Shown: positions 24,264 through 36,107 of the stretch, one piece after another
Layout of the letters: every line of letters begins with the position of its first letter
How positions within the stretch are numbered: the first letter of the stretch is position 1
Source of the DNA: Omphiscola glabra
Taxonomy: Eukaryota > Mollusca > Gastropoda > Lymnaeidae
Assembly (NCBI GenBank): GCA_964017045.1
Contig: OZ024808.1
Location: 19,709,284 to 19,773,283, forward strand
Length of the DNA stretch: 64,000 bases
Direction: 5' to 3'
The notes under the pieces: model-generated
Seen by the model: only the letters and a program-made list of their open reading frames with translations
The model's database searches: none
What the model was told of the DNA's origin: nothing
Translations under genes and position numbers: made by a program

Positions 24264-27200
24264 TCATTTTTTAGCTAACGGCTGACCTTTGTCTCTGCCA
24301 CGAAGTTTAATCGCTGAAAAATATAGAACATCTTTTGAAAAGATACTTTCAAAATAACACAAATTAGAGGAAAAGAAAAAAAAAGCATGACATCAGAAAT
24401 ACACAATTTTTATTTAATAACCTACAATTATTCTACAAATAATAAAAGATACTAATTCAAAGGAAGAACTATGAAAAAAGCATCTTCTATTTTCCATCGT
24501 AAATATCAACATGACTTATCCGTTTTTGAATTACTGATAAAGAAAAATTGAACTGTAACAAATTTTAAGAAATCATTACCTAATACTCTTTCTAGTTTCC
24601 CCATAACTTGTTGATTTGGAATAGCTTTCCCACCCTCATAGTCATTAACCACTTGTTGCTTTTCATTAATTTTCTGTGAAATAAAAAGTGCATCAACATA
24701 AGGTACATTGAACAATATAGTATTTTTAAAATGAAAATGTAGTGTCAGGCGTGCACGCCAGCTCTATTCAATGTCTAATTACTCATCAAGGGTCACAGCC
24801 AAGGAAGCTCAGTGTGGTTAATATTGAGATATCACACTCAAAAGTTACTTACTGTGGCTAGCTCTTTCTGGGTCCAGCCCTTGGCTTGTCGACCCTGCTG
24901 AATAAGTTTAGCAACATCTAAAGGCACATGTTCATGGTGCAGTTCCTCTGTCTCCCTATCTAATTTGGCTGTGTTCTTATTGGCTGACATCTGCTTGTTC
25001 TGCCCACCTGCAACTGTTTTTTTAATAGATATTTTCCTTTTTTTAAAAAATACTTTTGATTGAATATTACAATTATTTAAATATAACTATTTTTAATACA
25101 GAATTAGAATAATGGATATTTTTTTAACAATGGTTTTGAAAACATTTTTTTTTAAACTTAAACTTGAAATCAAAAGTTAAATTTGTCATTTTAATTTTGT
25201 ATTTTATATTTGAATGCTTACACTTTTTGTTAGTCTCCACATCAACCCCTGTTCTCAAAGCTGAATTAACTGCCTAAAATTGAACACCAAAATTAAAAGA
25301 GAGCAAACATCACAAGCCATAATTAAATGCAGAAATTCAAATCACCTAGTATTATACTAATATCCACAATGTGGATTTTCATAAAATGAATAGAAAATAT
25401 ACAGTTCCAGAACATTTATATATATATATATATATTGCTAGAACTAGATTTAGATCTAGCGTCTAACTCTATGGTATTTGGTTCCTGAACTGATAAATTA
25501 TTATTAATATAGCTTTTCAAAAAAATATATTCACAATAATCCATTAAATGCACAGTTTCTTAGTGTACCATAATTTATTCATCTATTTTCCAAATGTTGC
25601 TCATGAAAATGTTAAACTTTATAAGATGAACACTCATTGACATTAAAACCGAAGTTGGCTAAATTAATTAAATTTTGGTGCCAGGAGCTTTCAGTTTGGT
25701 TCATTCTTCTAAAAAAATAAATAATTCATCTACTTATTCGAATTAAAAATAATAGGCAAGTTAAAATTGTTCTGAGCTACACTAAAGCCTAGAGAAAATA
25801 TAGATGGTTTAGAAAAGGGGGGAAAAAAATCTAATATCACATGAAAATGTGTACAACTAAAATGTTTAAATCATGAAATAAAAAGTATTTCGAAGAAGGC
25901 TTTATCACTCTCTGACTTTATTGATGTTCATTAAAAAAAAATTGTATTCCAAACTCTTAATTTGTTTTCAGCTACCAAAAAAAAAAACAAAACAATCTGA
26001 ATGATTATAACAAACTAAATTAAATAAGGCACTGAACCAGCAATCAAACTGAAATACCATAGCAATAAAGTCTCGTCTAGCACAATCGTGTATCCAATAA
26101 TACTAGTCCAACTTTACACCTCATCACTCCCTAAATGGAAAAGATTAAGAATCCATTTTTTTTTAAAAATGAGATCCCCTAACTTTCTACTTTTTTGAAG
26201 TACCGGTATCCCAATGTGGATAGGGCAGGGTTAGCGGAAAGTCTGGTCATGTCTTCCACAGTATAAGGGTCAAGGGCGGTCCCCCCAGGTCAACTTCAGG
26301 CCATAGTCCGGTATTCAAAAGATTTCAATATTTAGCTCTGTATTTTTTTGATACAACAGTTTTTAAAAAAAATAGATTTTTATTACTTTCGTTTTGAAAG
26401 TATATAGTTTTTTATTTTTGTCTTGAAAGCGAGGGGAGGAGTCCTCTTCCCCAGAAAATTAATATGAATATACTGTGAAATGGAGACATGATTGAAAGGA
26501 ATGACATAGGGGCACTTCTTTTTCCAACCAATCTAAAGAAAGACAGTATTATTGGATACACTGTTGTGCTATACGAGACTTTATTGCTATGGTATTTCAG
26601 TTTGATTGAAAAAGGATTTGTTTGATTCTCTTTCAATCCCACCAGACACCCATTTTCCTTATGTGCGCTTTTCTCTATTGTATTTACACTTGCGAAATTT
26701 GGACTAGTCTATCTCCACAATTTTACCTGCTACACCTAACTTTTCAGTGCCAATGACTCAAGCTTCTACGCAGACCTGGCAACAAAAGCTAACCCAGTCA
26801 CATGAACACCTACAATAATTTGGAAAGACATTTTTTACTCGTAAACTGTGTCAAATGAAAGAATGTCAACTAGCATCAAAGTACTGTCACTAAACCAAGA
26901 CCCCCTTTTTAAACTACACCATAGTACCATGACTTTTGTCACAACATCTCCATCCAAATCCTTTCAAAATGCCTAACCTTGCACACAAATTCATAGCTCT
27001 TTTACATCTAGGGCATTCATACCGACTTGCAATAAGACCAGTATAAATATACCAAAACCGGGCGTTAATTCAGCATCCATTGGCAAAACAGAGAGATGAA
27101 AAAGGGAGAAAAAAAATCAAAACTTACTCTGCTCATAGCGCACTGGAGCACCACTTGTGACTGAGCGTCTAACAATTATGTAATGGTATTTTTACACCTA

Positions 27201-28879
27201 GGTCCATCACTCATTTTTTTAATCCATATATTTAAAGAGAACCTCATTAGTAATATTATTTTATTCAAATTTTAAAAAATATTAAGTAAAATTTTTAATT
27301 CCACCTTTTAAAATGCCATTAATATGAAAAGAAATTCAGGAAAATAAACAACACTTTTACTAAACATTCTATCGGTGTAGTACTATATATGGCTGCGACT
27401 ATTCGTATCCAGGTACCAGAAGTGAGAGGTTGGGATTAAAAAACTATTTAAAATATTATTGTTGGGGTTTGTAAGACAAAATTTGGTATCAAATGAAAGA
27501 TAATTGAATGGACTATATCACTATATGTTTGTAAACTTAATTCTTCAGTTTAACTAAAATAAACTACCACAAATGACATCCGAATAGCATTATTCAAAAT
27601 GGACCTATTCGCACCCGGGTCCCATTAGACTCAAATGTGCAAATATTTTGAATAGCAACAGATTGTTTCCAGTGGAAATAGGATTTTTCTGACATTTTTT
27701 GTATGGCTGTGACAATGGATAATATGATCTGATGTTTCATTTTTTAAATTTAATTTTTTAAAATATATTTATTATTTGTGATGCACATATTGCTTTAGCT
27801 TAGAAAAAAAAACATTTTAGTTACACTTTGGGTTATAAATTTCTCTTTGTGTAACTTGGAATGAGGGTTTTGTGAACATTTGGTGAGTTTTTTTATTTTC
27901 CTTCAATCATAATCACATTTATATATTAAAATTTAATCCTACGTCTTTATTGTCTGTAAAGAACATGCATTCCCCTTTAATTCAAAACCAAACTTAACAT
28001 TTTCTGATGAAAAACCAAAAAGTTATGATGGTTTAGAGATAACATAGTAGTAGTAGTGCGCAACAAATATGCAAAATAGCTAATTCCGTCAGAATGTGGA
28101 AATTAATTCCGGAGAGAAAGAGTTAATTTATGAAGCGACCAATGCTCTGTGAAGAGTGGAAAAGTTATCATGCACACTGATTCAAGTCCAGTCACGCTAA
28201 GTCAAGTGTTGGGATTCCTCACAATGTAAGGTCACTGTGCTGATAGGGGGAGACAACTCTAGTATAAACCAATACGGCTAACCCAATCTTTACCCCCAGT
28301 GCTAATCACACAGATACTATGCTTTTCTCAAGACTGCCTGGCATGGTGAAAACTCATTTGGTTACAGTAGTAGTGAAAAAAAAGAAAGGGGTACGGGGGG
28401 TATGTTGCATTAAGTCCTAAGTTCAGAGAATGGGGGGTTAACATCAATTTTCAGCTAGCATGCCTACCCCCACCCGGAATGTAGGCCTGCATTTAATCAA
28501 GATTAGTTAAGTGGTTGTGTAACAGTCTGAGGACTGACTCTTAGTTTAGTATTCCTTTTCTTACTTTTTGTATTAGTCAGTGACCAGTGTCCAAATTTAT
28601 AAATTACAAACATTTTCAAAGCCGTACAGGATAAGATCCTTTTTTAAAACAAAAAGTAAACTTAATATTTGTAGTAGCCCGTACAGGATAAGATCCTTTT
28701 GTTAAACAAAAAGTAAACTTAATATTTGTATTAACAGTTTTGTATGGTTAAATATTTAATTATAATTATAAGGATGCCAGATGAGTAGATTTTAGATCTA
28801 CCTGCTTGGACCTCAACTGGCTTGCCTTTCCGGGTCTGTGTCCTATGTAGGTAACATCATTCCAATCAGCTTCAGCCAT
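24264..28879 (-). CDS. EDF1: Endothelial differentiation-related factor 1 / multiprotein bridging factor 1
   Basis: Coding exons (minus strand) are 28879-28802, 25273-25222, 25013-24853, 24673-24580 and 24313-24264; phases join cleanly to 144 aa (human 148). The N-terminus [15 protein letters not shown] and the central block [17 protein letters not shown] are the MBF1 domain. The C-terminal half is a cro/C1-type helix-turn-helix: [41 protein letters not shown]. The tail is basic ([12 protein letters not shown]). Family members bridge TBP to activators in the nucleus and bind collided ribosomes near the mRNA entry channel. F44 stands where human EDF1 has Trp (KKW); the splice join is unambiguous, so this is a real substitution. 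Intron 1 is 3.5 kb and holds an inverted repeat and a tandem duplication. Confidence 0.96.
26040..26612. repeat. Inverted repeat, about 67-bp arms (possible MITE) in EDF1 intron 1
   Basis: The arm at 26040-26106 (starting 'caatcaaactgaaatacc') reappears inverted at about 26546-26612 with a few mismatches; both contain 'ccatagcaataaagtctcgt'. The spacer is about 440 bp and has no coding sequence. Termini and target duplication were not resolved. Confidence 0.75.
28623..28735. repeat. 57-bp tandem duplication
   Basis: Two units starting 'cgtacaggataagatcc' at 28623 and 28680 differ at only a few bases. They lie in EDF1 intron 1, about 70 bp from its 5' splice site. Confidence 0.85.
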
Positions 28880-29909
28880 TTTTGATTTTCAAATTTTTTT
28901 CAAAGTTAATGTTATCTAAACAGTTTTATGAATATAGAATGATATATATGTGTATAAATTAAAGTCAGTGCAGCATTGAAACTTTGACTTAAGTAATTAA
29001 CCAACAGATATCTTCCAATGGTGCAATAGCTCGAAAATACATTCGAATCTGAAAGTCGTAAAATTTTAATGTCGTAAACTGCTCTACTAGTAAATCAAAA
29101 TAATGAAAACTATCATTTAGACCCCCAAAAAGACAAACAACAATAATTATGCAATAAAAGAAAAAGAAATTTAGAATAATTTTGACATTCGTTTTAAAAT
29201 TAAACATATAATATATTATATAATAATAATATTAAAGCATCACAATCAAATCAAGACCGAGATGACTAATAACTTAATAACTTAATAACTTAATAACATT
29301 ATTAATACTTGATGGACTTGATTAATATTATAATTATCATGACCCCCATGACTCCATATTGCATATTGCAAATATGATATGAATGATATGAAGAAGCTTA
29401 TTTAAATACTTTAATGCAGTTTTAAAAAAAAATTAAATTCTTTTTTTTAACAATAAAGAAAGGATATCGGCAAGGGACACAATTATAGAAATTAGGTTTA
29501 TTCTCAGGTTATTTTCTTAGTTATTTTCCTTGAATTAATTGAACCTTTTTTTTTTCCTTTCTTTAATTATTTTTTTTTAAAGGAAATAATAGTCGCGTCG
29601 TCGATTGAAGCCATCAGTGTTCTTTTTAAAAATTAAATTTGTTCAGAATGACAAGAGTTTTCCTAACTTATTAACTTATAATCTTCTAATATATTATAAA
29701 TAAGAATGAGCTATAGGGACGTAACAACAAAGAGACGAAAATATTTTGATACATTCGGACTCTTAAAAACAAACATAGTTATTTTCTATTATTTTACGGA
29801 AATCGAATAAATTTACATGCGCAAAAAATATTATATTTCCGCTTTTATTTTAGCAAAAGTTTAAGTATTATTATTATAAATTACAAATACATATAAAGAA
29901 ACAACTATG
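28880..29909. other. Upstream flank of EDF1, no gene seen
   Basis: AT-rich sequence. A short run of 'taataacttaa' repeats lies at 29266-29298. Promoter sequence of EDF1 is expected here, but no element is distinctive. Confidence 0.5.
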
Positions 29910-29918
29910 GAACTATCT

Positions 29919-30858
29919 GGCAATCCTCCGAAGTCCGGTCCCAAATTATTTTGTATGAAAAAAATTGCAATGCACAGTGTGTATTGTTAGAAAACAGCAA
30001 AAATGTCAGTCATAGCTTTTGCAAATAACTGTCACTAGACAAACCAGTCAGTAAATACTAATTGTTGTAATTGGCACCTAGCATTTGCAAATACTTTAGC
30101 CGAAAAGTTCTGCTTGTGACTGTCACTGTTGCGCCACTACAAGGCACCCAAGCAGCTTGCAAACAGACCGCGACTAGTACCACGCTAATAGCGAAGTTTA
30201 CGTTTCGCCTGAATTCAAAGTCCTTCAATAGTTTCTGTGTGAATGTCCTTGTCTACTGAATCAACAAATTCACTCGCGTGCACAATTACAGCGTGAGCAT
30301 GAGATCCCGTTGTTGAGCTGAACTGCGCGACATTTTGATACCCTCGCATAGCGTCCGTGACTATAGTTAACCCTGGGGTAAATTCAGATAGATCATACCG
30401 CGTTTTTCTTTTACCATGGCTTGATTGCCGTGACCCGTAAAATTAAATATAAAACGTTAACAAATTTCCTAAATGTATCCCTCACCCTAACCTGAACCCT
30501 AAATCTATCCCTCACCCTAACCTGAACCCTAAATCTACCGCTAAACCTAACCTAAAGAAATGAGGTACGATCTATTATCTATCTTAATTAGCCATCTCTG
30601 GTAACATAGGATTAGTGATAATGCGCTGAGTGTTTGTGCATCTCGACGGCCAACAACCTCCACCCAGCATCGTCCACTGCCACGCTCAACCAAGCCGACA
30701 ACCTTCATCCAACATCGTCCGCTACCACGCTCAACCAAGCCGACAACGCACTTACCAACGCGTCGCTATGGAATATTGACGTAATACTTGAAGCCTAAGA
30801 CTTTTCAGTAAGGAGTAATCATTGGAAATAATTTGGGACCGGACTTCGGAGGATTGCC
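29919..30858. mobile_element. Non-autonomous TIR element with 33-bp perfect ends and 9-bp TSD (Mutator-like)
   Basis: The left end begins GGCAATCCTCCGAAGTCCGG and the right end is its exact inverse; the match is perfect for 33 bp. The flanks gaactatct (29910-29918) and gaattatct (30859-30867) are a 9-bp duplication with one mismatch, the size typical of MuDR/MULE elements. The interior has a 30-bp direct repeat 'ccctcaccctaacctgaacc' at about 30479 and 30509, and a repeated 'cacgctcaaccaagccgaca' block (30681 and 30726). No transposase was seen. Superfamily is inferred from the duplication length. Confidence 0.8.
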
Positions 30859-30867
30859 GAATTATCT

Positions 30868-31837
30868 TAAGCATTTTATATGCGTTTAAAAGTTATGAAA
30901 AAAAAATTAAATATAAAAAATATGATCAAAGAAATACACAGTAATTACATTTATCGGGAAAACCTAAACATCAGTTGTTGTTAGTGCGTTCTTTAGCACG
31001 TTGTCAATAAGGCGAAATAAAATTAAAATTAATTAGTTCTAAATAATCACGCAAATGACGTCATAGTGCGAATTGGATATTTAGCCAAAGCTAAAAGTTA
31101 TCTGATTTAATAAAAGAGCGTGACAAAACTGATGATGTACATTCCCCTTCTTATAAGTAAAATTAATAAATAGGATCGATTGCTTTTTAAATTGCTAAAC
31201 TTAATTACTAATTTAGCTTTTGTATTTTTAACATTTAATAAGTTTGTACTTTTTATTCATTCCAAAAATAGAGTTTTATTAAATTTATAAAGTAGTAAAA
31301 ACGCTACATTTGAAAATAATTTTCATAAGAATATGCCGTTTAATTAAATTGGTGTAGCAAAACTAAATAGCCAAATATAATTTTTAATGCACTTATCACT
31401 GATCTAGATTAGAAATAAGCATATTAAATGCAAAAAAAAATCTTCTGCGTAAGTAAGGGGGCTACAATCCAATGGATGATTTTATTTTTTTAACTCTGTG
31501 TAGCCCACTATACACTATACATTCATTTTGCCCAGTGCAGCACAAGATAAGCCTCAGAATAAATTTGATCAATAATTAACCTTCTTCGATACATTTATAT
31601 CGATGGTAGGAAATCGAGTTCATACATTTTTACTTGGATGACAATATCTTTCAATCCAATGACAATTCAGTTGTAAAAAAAAAAGAAGCTATATTCTCAT
31701 TTTACATATGAACATATGTTAACCAATTAAGAAAATCAATGACTTAAACAAAACTTAAAATATTTTCATAATTATCCCCAGGGATTTCAAATCCCAATCA
31801 CTTTACACAAGTGAAAATTTAATTAAAAAAATAGAGA
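30868..31837. other. Intergenic, AT-rich, nothing recognised
   Basis: No exon, no inverted ends and no tandem repeat of note. Confidence 0.55.
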
Positions 31838-32113
31838 TTTTATTAGATAGAGAGATAGAAAGACAGACAGACAGGCAGACAAATACACAGATAGATGATA
31901 GATAGATAGAGATGTAGATAAAATATAGCTAGACGGATGGATGGGTGGATGAAAGGATGTATGGATGGAAGGGTGGTGGGTGGTGGGTGAGAGGATGAAT
32001 GGATGGATAGATATGTAGGTAGAAAGGTAGGTAGGCAGGTAGGTTGGTAGGTAGGTAAGTAGGTAGATATATATGTAGGTAGGTAGGTAGGGAGATAGAT
32101 GGGTAGATAGATA
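31838..32113. repeat. GATA/GGTA-type microsatellite
   Basis: Interrupted tagata, gaca, ggatg and aggt tetranucleotides run continuously and stop at the MITE at 32114. Open frames on both strands here are repeat artefacts. Confidence 0.9.
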
Positions 32114-32268
32114 CAGACCTGTTTACTCTTACGATTTTGGCGTACAGTGTACGATTTTGATGTGTATACATTATATATACTGAGTGTTTTTTTACTATTA
32201 AAATAATGTATAGAACGATTTTGTGATGAAATTGTACGATTTTAAGATTTTGAGGGTAAACAGGTCTG
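32114..32268. mobile_element. 155-bp MITE with 6-bp target duplication, copy 2
   Basis: The ends are CAGACCTGTTTAC and GTAAACAGGTCTG as in the copy at 20073-20230, flanked by TAGATA on both sides (32108-32113 and 32269-32274). The interior matches copy 1 closely (for example 'gattttggcgtaca', 'cgattttgtgatga'). Confidence 0.9.
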
Positions 32269-32816
32269 TAGATAGTAGCTGGATTGGTAGATAGTTAGGT
32301 AGATAGGTAGGTAGGTGGGCAGGTAGATGGTAAATAGGTAGATAGGTGGATGATAGATAGATAGGTAGATAGATAGATAAACAGACAGACAGACAAACAG
32401 ACAGGCAGTCAGACAGACAGAGAGACAGAATGAGAGACAGAAAAAGAGACAGTCAGAGAGACAAACAGACAGACTGAGATGTAGACAGAGAGACCGACAG
32501 AGAGACAGACATAGAGACAGACAGAGAGACAGACAGAGATACAGACAGAGATACAGACAGAGATACAGAAAGAGAGACAGACAGACAGACAGAGAGATAG
32601 ACAGAGAGACAGACAGAGAGACAGACATAATGACAAATAGATAGACAGAGAGACAGAGACTGACAGTGAGACAGACTGAGCGACAGCTTGAGAGACAAAC
32701 ATAGAGACAGACAGACAGAGAGACATATAGACCGGCAGAGAAACAGAGAGACAGACAGAGAGAAAGACAGAGAGATAGACAGAGAGACAGACAGAGAGAC
32801 AGACAGTCAGACAGAT
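32269..32816. repeat. GATA then GACA/GAGA microsatellite
   Basis: The first about 110 bp are tagatagg-type repeats and the remainder is gacagaca/gagaga. Minus-strand open frames of up to 197 codons (Leu/Cys/Ser only) are translations of the repeat. Confidence 0.95.
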
Positions 32817-32863
32817 CATCCTTGAATAATTGCAAAAAAGTTATCTTAATTCGGTAAACTATA

Positions 32864-33611
32864 TCTATACATATATAAGTATATCCCGTTCTATACCATC
32901 AATCCAACGTGGTGAAAATTGTGAGAATTGTAAAAAAATGCAAATGTTTCTGAATTATTACACACATTTTACAATATTCCGTTTTGGGACCGGGGACCTA
33001 ATTTCTTTGTTTCCCCCTTTTATGAGCTAAATATAATTTTCGTATGCGTTCCTATACCATTCATCCGATTGCTATTAAACTTTGGTAAGTTGTTATGCGC
33101 ACAAATGGTTTCTGAATTAACTTATCCATTTTGAAATATACCTTTTCGGGCCGGAGCCCCAAATTATTTTTTTCTTATATGAGCTATACAAATATAATTT
33201 CAATCAGTGCTATTGCATGGGTGGCTAGAAATCAATCAAATACAAACGACATTTCAGTTTGTGTGTGACATAAGTACAACCATTTTAAAATTTTACGTTT
33301 GGGGCCTGGGGCCTTATTTTAAAAATAATAAATATTTGAGCTATCTAAATATAATTTAAAACAGAGCTACTGCGTGGGTGGATCAATCGCTACAAGGTGT
33401 GGACTAAATTTTGAAAATACACGCTTCTCACGTGGACAGCTATATGTTGCCTGCTCACACGTTGAAAAAACTTCTAATTTATTTGTGTACGCACTAGACG
33501 GAAAAAAACAATAAATATTTTCTATTTAAAAATTACTTTAAAACTTAATTAAAACACAAACACTTTTTTCATTGAGTGGCATGCAACGGTTGCATGCCGG
33601 GTTCTCGCTAG
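32864..33611 (+). mobile_element. Helitron-like non-autonomous element
   Basis: The 3' end shows the Helitron signature: a hairpin GGCATGCAAC-G-GTTGCATGCC with a 10-bp perfect stem (33578-33598), nine bases, then CTAG followed by T. A candidate 5' end TCTATACATATATAAG at 32864 is preceded by A, giving an A|T host site. The interior has repeated 'ccgttctataccat' and 'gagcta...aatataattt' blocks and no ORF. The 3' end is well supported, the 5' end less so. Confidence 0.65.
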
Positions 33612-34488
33612 TATATCATAATATATATTAATTTATCGACTGTATTTCCAGGGTTTGCTACAGAGTCCCAGAATACTATCTATATTTATTTATGTAAAAT
33701 TATATTTGATATCATTAAAGTTCATTTAAGAATACCACCCGACTTGATACGCCCATTCAGAAACATGGAGCACAAAATGGACTGTAAAATTATATAAGGT
33801 AGCACGCAGAATGGAGATGCCAATTATTTTTTATGGATTTCTAATGCGTTTTGCAGCCTGACCGCCAATTATATTGTTCTTGTATTTCAAGAAATCTGGA
33901 AAATAAGGTGTGGATGAACAAGACTTGATCAAGACATCTGGCAATAGACATTTCTTTAGAAGCAACAAAGGCGTATAAACTATCGAATAAGACTTATGTC
34001 GAGATTAATATAAAAGCATTCGACTCACATCCCTGATCCGTGGTTCGTTATCTTTGCGCACATCTTCTCCCTCACGCGTTCAGTACGGGCCTATGACCTA
34101 TATTATCCCCCCCCCCCAAACTCTAACCCCCCACCCCCACCCAAAAAAACCCCACTTTCCGTGGCATGAATTTGGGAGACTTCTTCTTCGTCTGAATTAG
34201 AATTACGTTTAACAATATTACGATTTTAATTTTTTTTTTTAAATTTCAAATTCACCTTGGTACACATAAAATGTAATTATATTAATGTAGTGTGATACGA
34301 TAAATGAACGTGTATTATTGGGAATAAAACAATTTAACAAACGGATAACAAATTGAAAACAAATTAAAAAAAAAAAATTCTTTTTTTAAACACGAAACAC
34401 CGCAAAGTGGTATATCAAGCAGATATATATCAATAGCATCTAGAAAAGAGGTACGCAATACTATACCATGATGTTAATTATATATGAA
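33612..34488. other. Intergenic, nothing recognised; poly-C run at about 34110
   Basis: AT-rich except for a C-rich stretch at 34106-34155. No gene or element could be delimited. Confidence 0.5.
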
Positions 34489-34695
34489 ACGATAAGATCT
34501 TCAAGATCATTCAGATTCAGGGGCAATTTTTGTATGTGCTATTCGGCCTATAAGATAAGATAAGATCTTCAACATCATCCAGATCCAGGGGCCATTTGTG
34601 ATGTGCTATTCGGCTTATAAGATAAGATAAGATCTTCAACATCATCCAGATCCAGGGGCCATTTGTGATGTGCTATTCGGCCTATAAGATAAGAT
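34489..34695. repeat. 67/68-bp tandem repeat, 3 copies
   Basis: Units contain 'taagatcttcaacatcatcc' at 34493 (diverged), 34561 and 34628 and end with 'gtgctattcggcctata'. The second and third are nearly identical. Confidence 0.9.
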
Positions 34696-34918
34696 GCTTT
34701 TTTATTTTTTAAAGAAAATTTGTTTTGATTAGATTGCATATATATTTTTTTCAGTCTTATTAGTCACTAAGTTTTTACTGTTCCATGAAACTGGTAAGTA
34801 GCAAAGCGTTTGATAAATGATTGTGTTGTCAGAACAGCTGATAGGTTCTTAATTGTACGTTGGCATTTTGAAGAGAGTAAAAATATTAAATTATACCTGA
34901 CAAAAAAAAAAGAAAAAT

Positions 34919-35325
34919 CTTTTCTTCTTTTTCTTCTGTATTTTGAGGGCCCACGATCAATGTATTAGCATTCTGGCTCCTATGTTTGTAGAGGAGTTCG
35001 TTATGTAACTGTGTATGTTTTTCTTCTTCTTCTATACATTAAGGGCTCAGGATCACTTTATTGATCATTCTGGCTCCTATGCATGTAATTGGGATTTGAA
35101 GATGATACTTCACTGGTTGCAAGGGCTACACGGCAATGGTATTATGGAGGGGAGACAGGAGGCAATAGACGCAAATGTGTCAAGTGTAGCGACTCAACTG
35201 TTGCTTTTGGAAGCTAGTTCCAGTCCCTGATTGTCTTTGGCAGGAATGAGGAGCCCCTGTACTGAGTTCTTGTTGTCATGAGCCGGAACAGCCTGTCATG
35301 GCCTCGTCACTGTCTAGTGGGGGGT
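34919..35325. repeat. Two copies of a dispersed repeat, the second longer
   Basis: The copy at 34919-34985 and the copy from 35013 share 'ttcttctt' followed by an 'aagggctcaggatcac'-type block and 'attctggctcctatg' with the fragment at 17917. The second continues for about 240 bp ('gaagatgatacttcactggt') and may show more of the unit. Class unknown; possibly a SINE or LINE 3' end. Confidence 0.5.
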
Positions 35326-35552
35326 AGGGGGGCAAATTTCTTATAATTTCTTATATTTCTATAATTTAACAAACGATTCGCCAAACTAAACAAAGAATTA
35401 TGTAACAGTATATTAAAAAACACACAAAAACTTTTCTGTACATAACGATATTATGTGTTTATTTGAAAATCAACAACATTCAAGAACAGTGCCCACACTC
35501 TCGCACAGGAAAAAACGCCATCGGTAACAACAAGTACAACATTACACACAAC

Positions 35553-35723
35553 CAGTGGCGTAGCGAGCTTAACTCGCGCCACGGGCACAATACCTTTTTA
35601 GCGCCCCCCCCCCTATTCGAAAACCATTACAATATTATATGTAAAGTATACCATTTGGCGCCCCTTTGTGAGTAGCGCCCGGGGCATGATGCCCCCCTTG
35701 CCCCCCCCCTCGCTACGCCACTG
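35553..35723. mobile_element. hAT MITE (CAGTGGCGTAGC family), copy 1
   Basis: The ends CAGTGGCGTAGCGAG and CTCGCTACGCCACTG are inverted, with the perfect 8-bp duplication CACACAAC at 35545-35552 and 35724-35731. Internally it has 'gcgcccggggca'-type blocks. A second copy is at 46948-47108. Confidence 0.92.
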
Positions 35724-35919
35724 CACACAACATGTTTCCTGTACGCTATCTATTAAACAAGTGCTCACTGTTGTTTTAAAGTTGGTTGTCAGTGCATAAG
35801 TGCGGCAAGGCGGAAGAGGTTTCCACTATTCGTTTCAAAACACTAACAAAACAAAACAACAAGACAAGATGCAGACGACAACGACGAATTCCACTTCGCC
35901 CCATTACCTTCGTTTAAAT

Positions 35920-36107
35920 CAGCGGTTCTCAACCTGTGGGTCGCGACCCCTTTGGGGGTTCGAATGACCCTTTCCCAGGGGTCGCCCAAGACCATCGGAA
36001 AACACATTTATTCTACAGTTATGAAGAAGCAACGAAAATAATTTTGTGGTTGTGGGTAGCCACAATGTAAGAAACTGCATTAAAGGGTCGCGGCATTGGG
36101 ACCACTG
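35920..36107. mobile_element. SPIN-like hAT MITE, copy A
   Basis: It starts CAGCGGTTCTCAACCTGTGG and ends in ...gaccactg, with the 8-bp duplication GTTTAAAT at 35912-35919 and 36108-36115. Internal blocks 'gtcgcgacccctttgggggt', 'agaccatcggaaaacac' and 'aaagggtcgcggcatt' match my recollection of the SPIN non-autonomous consensus. Length 188 bp. Confidence 0.88.

Noticed and set aside
30479..30545. Telomere-like text (ccctaacc, ccctaaatct)
   Set aside because: Only a 30-bp direct repeat inside the Mutator-like element; not a (TTAGGG)n array.
32242..32835. Open frames of 81-197 codons on the minus strand rich in Leu, Cys and Ser
   Set aside because: They are translations of the GACA/GAGA microsatellite in three frames; composition follows the repeat exactly.
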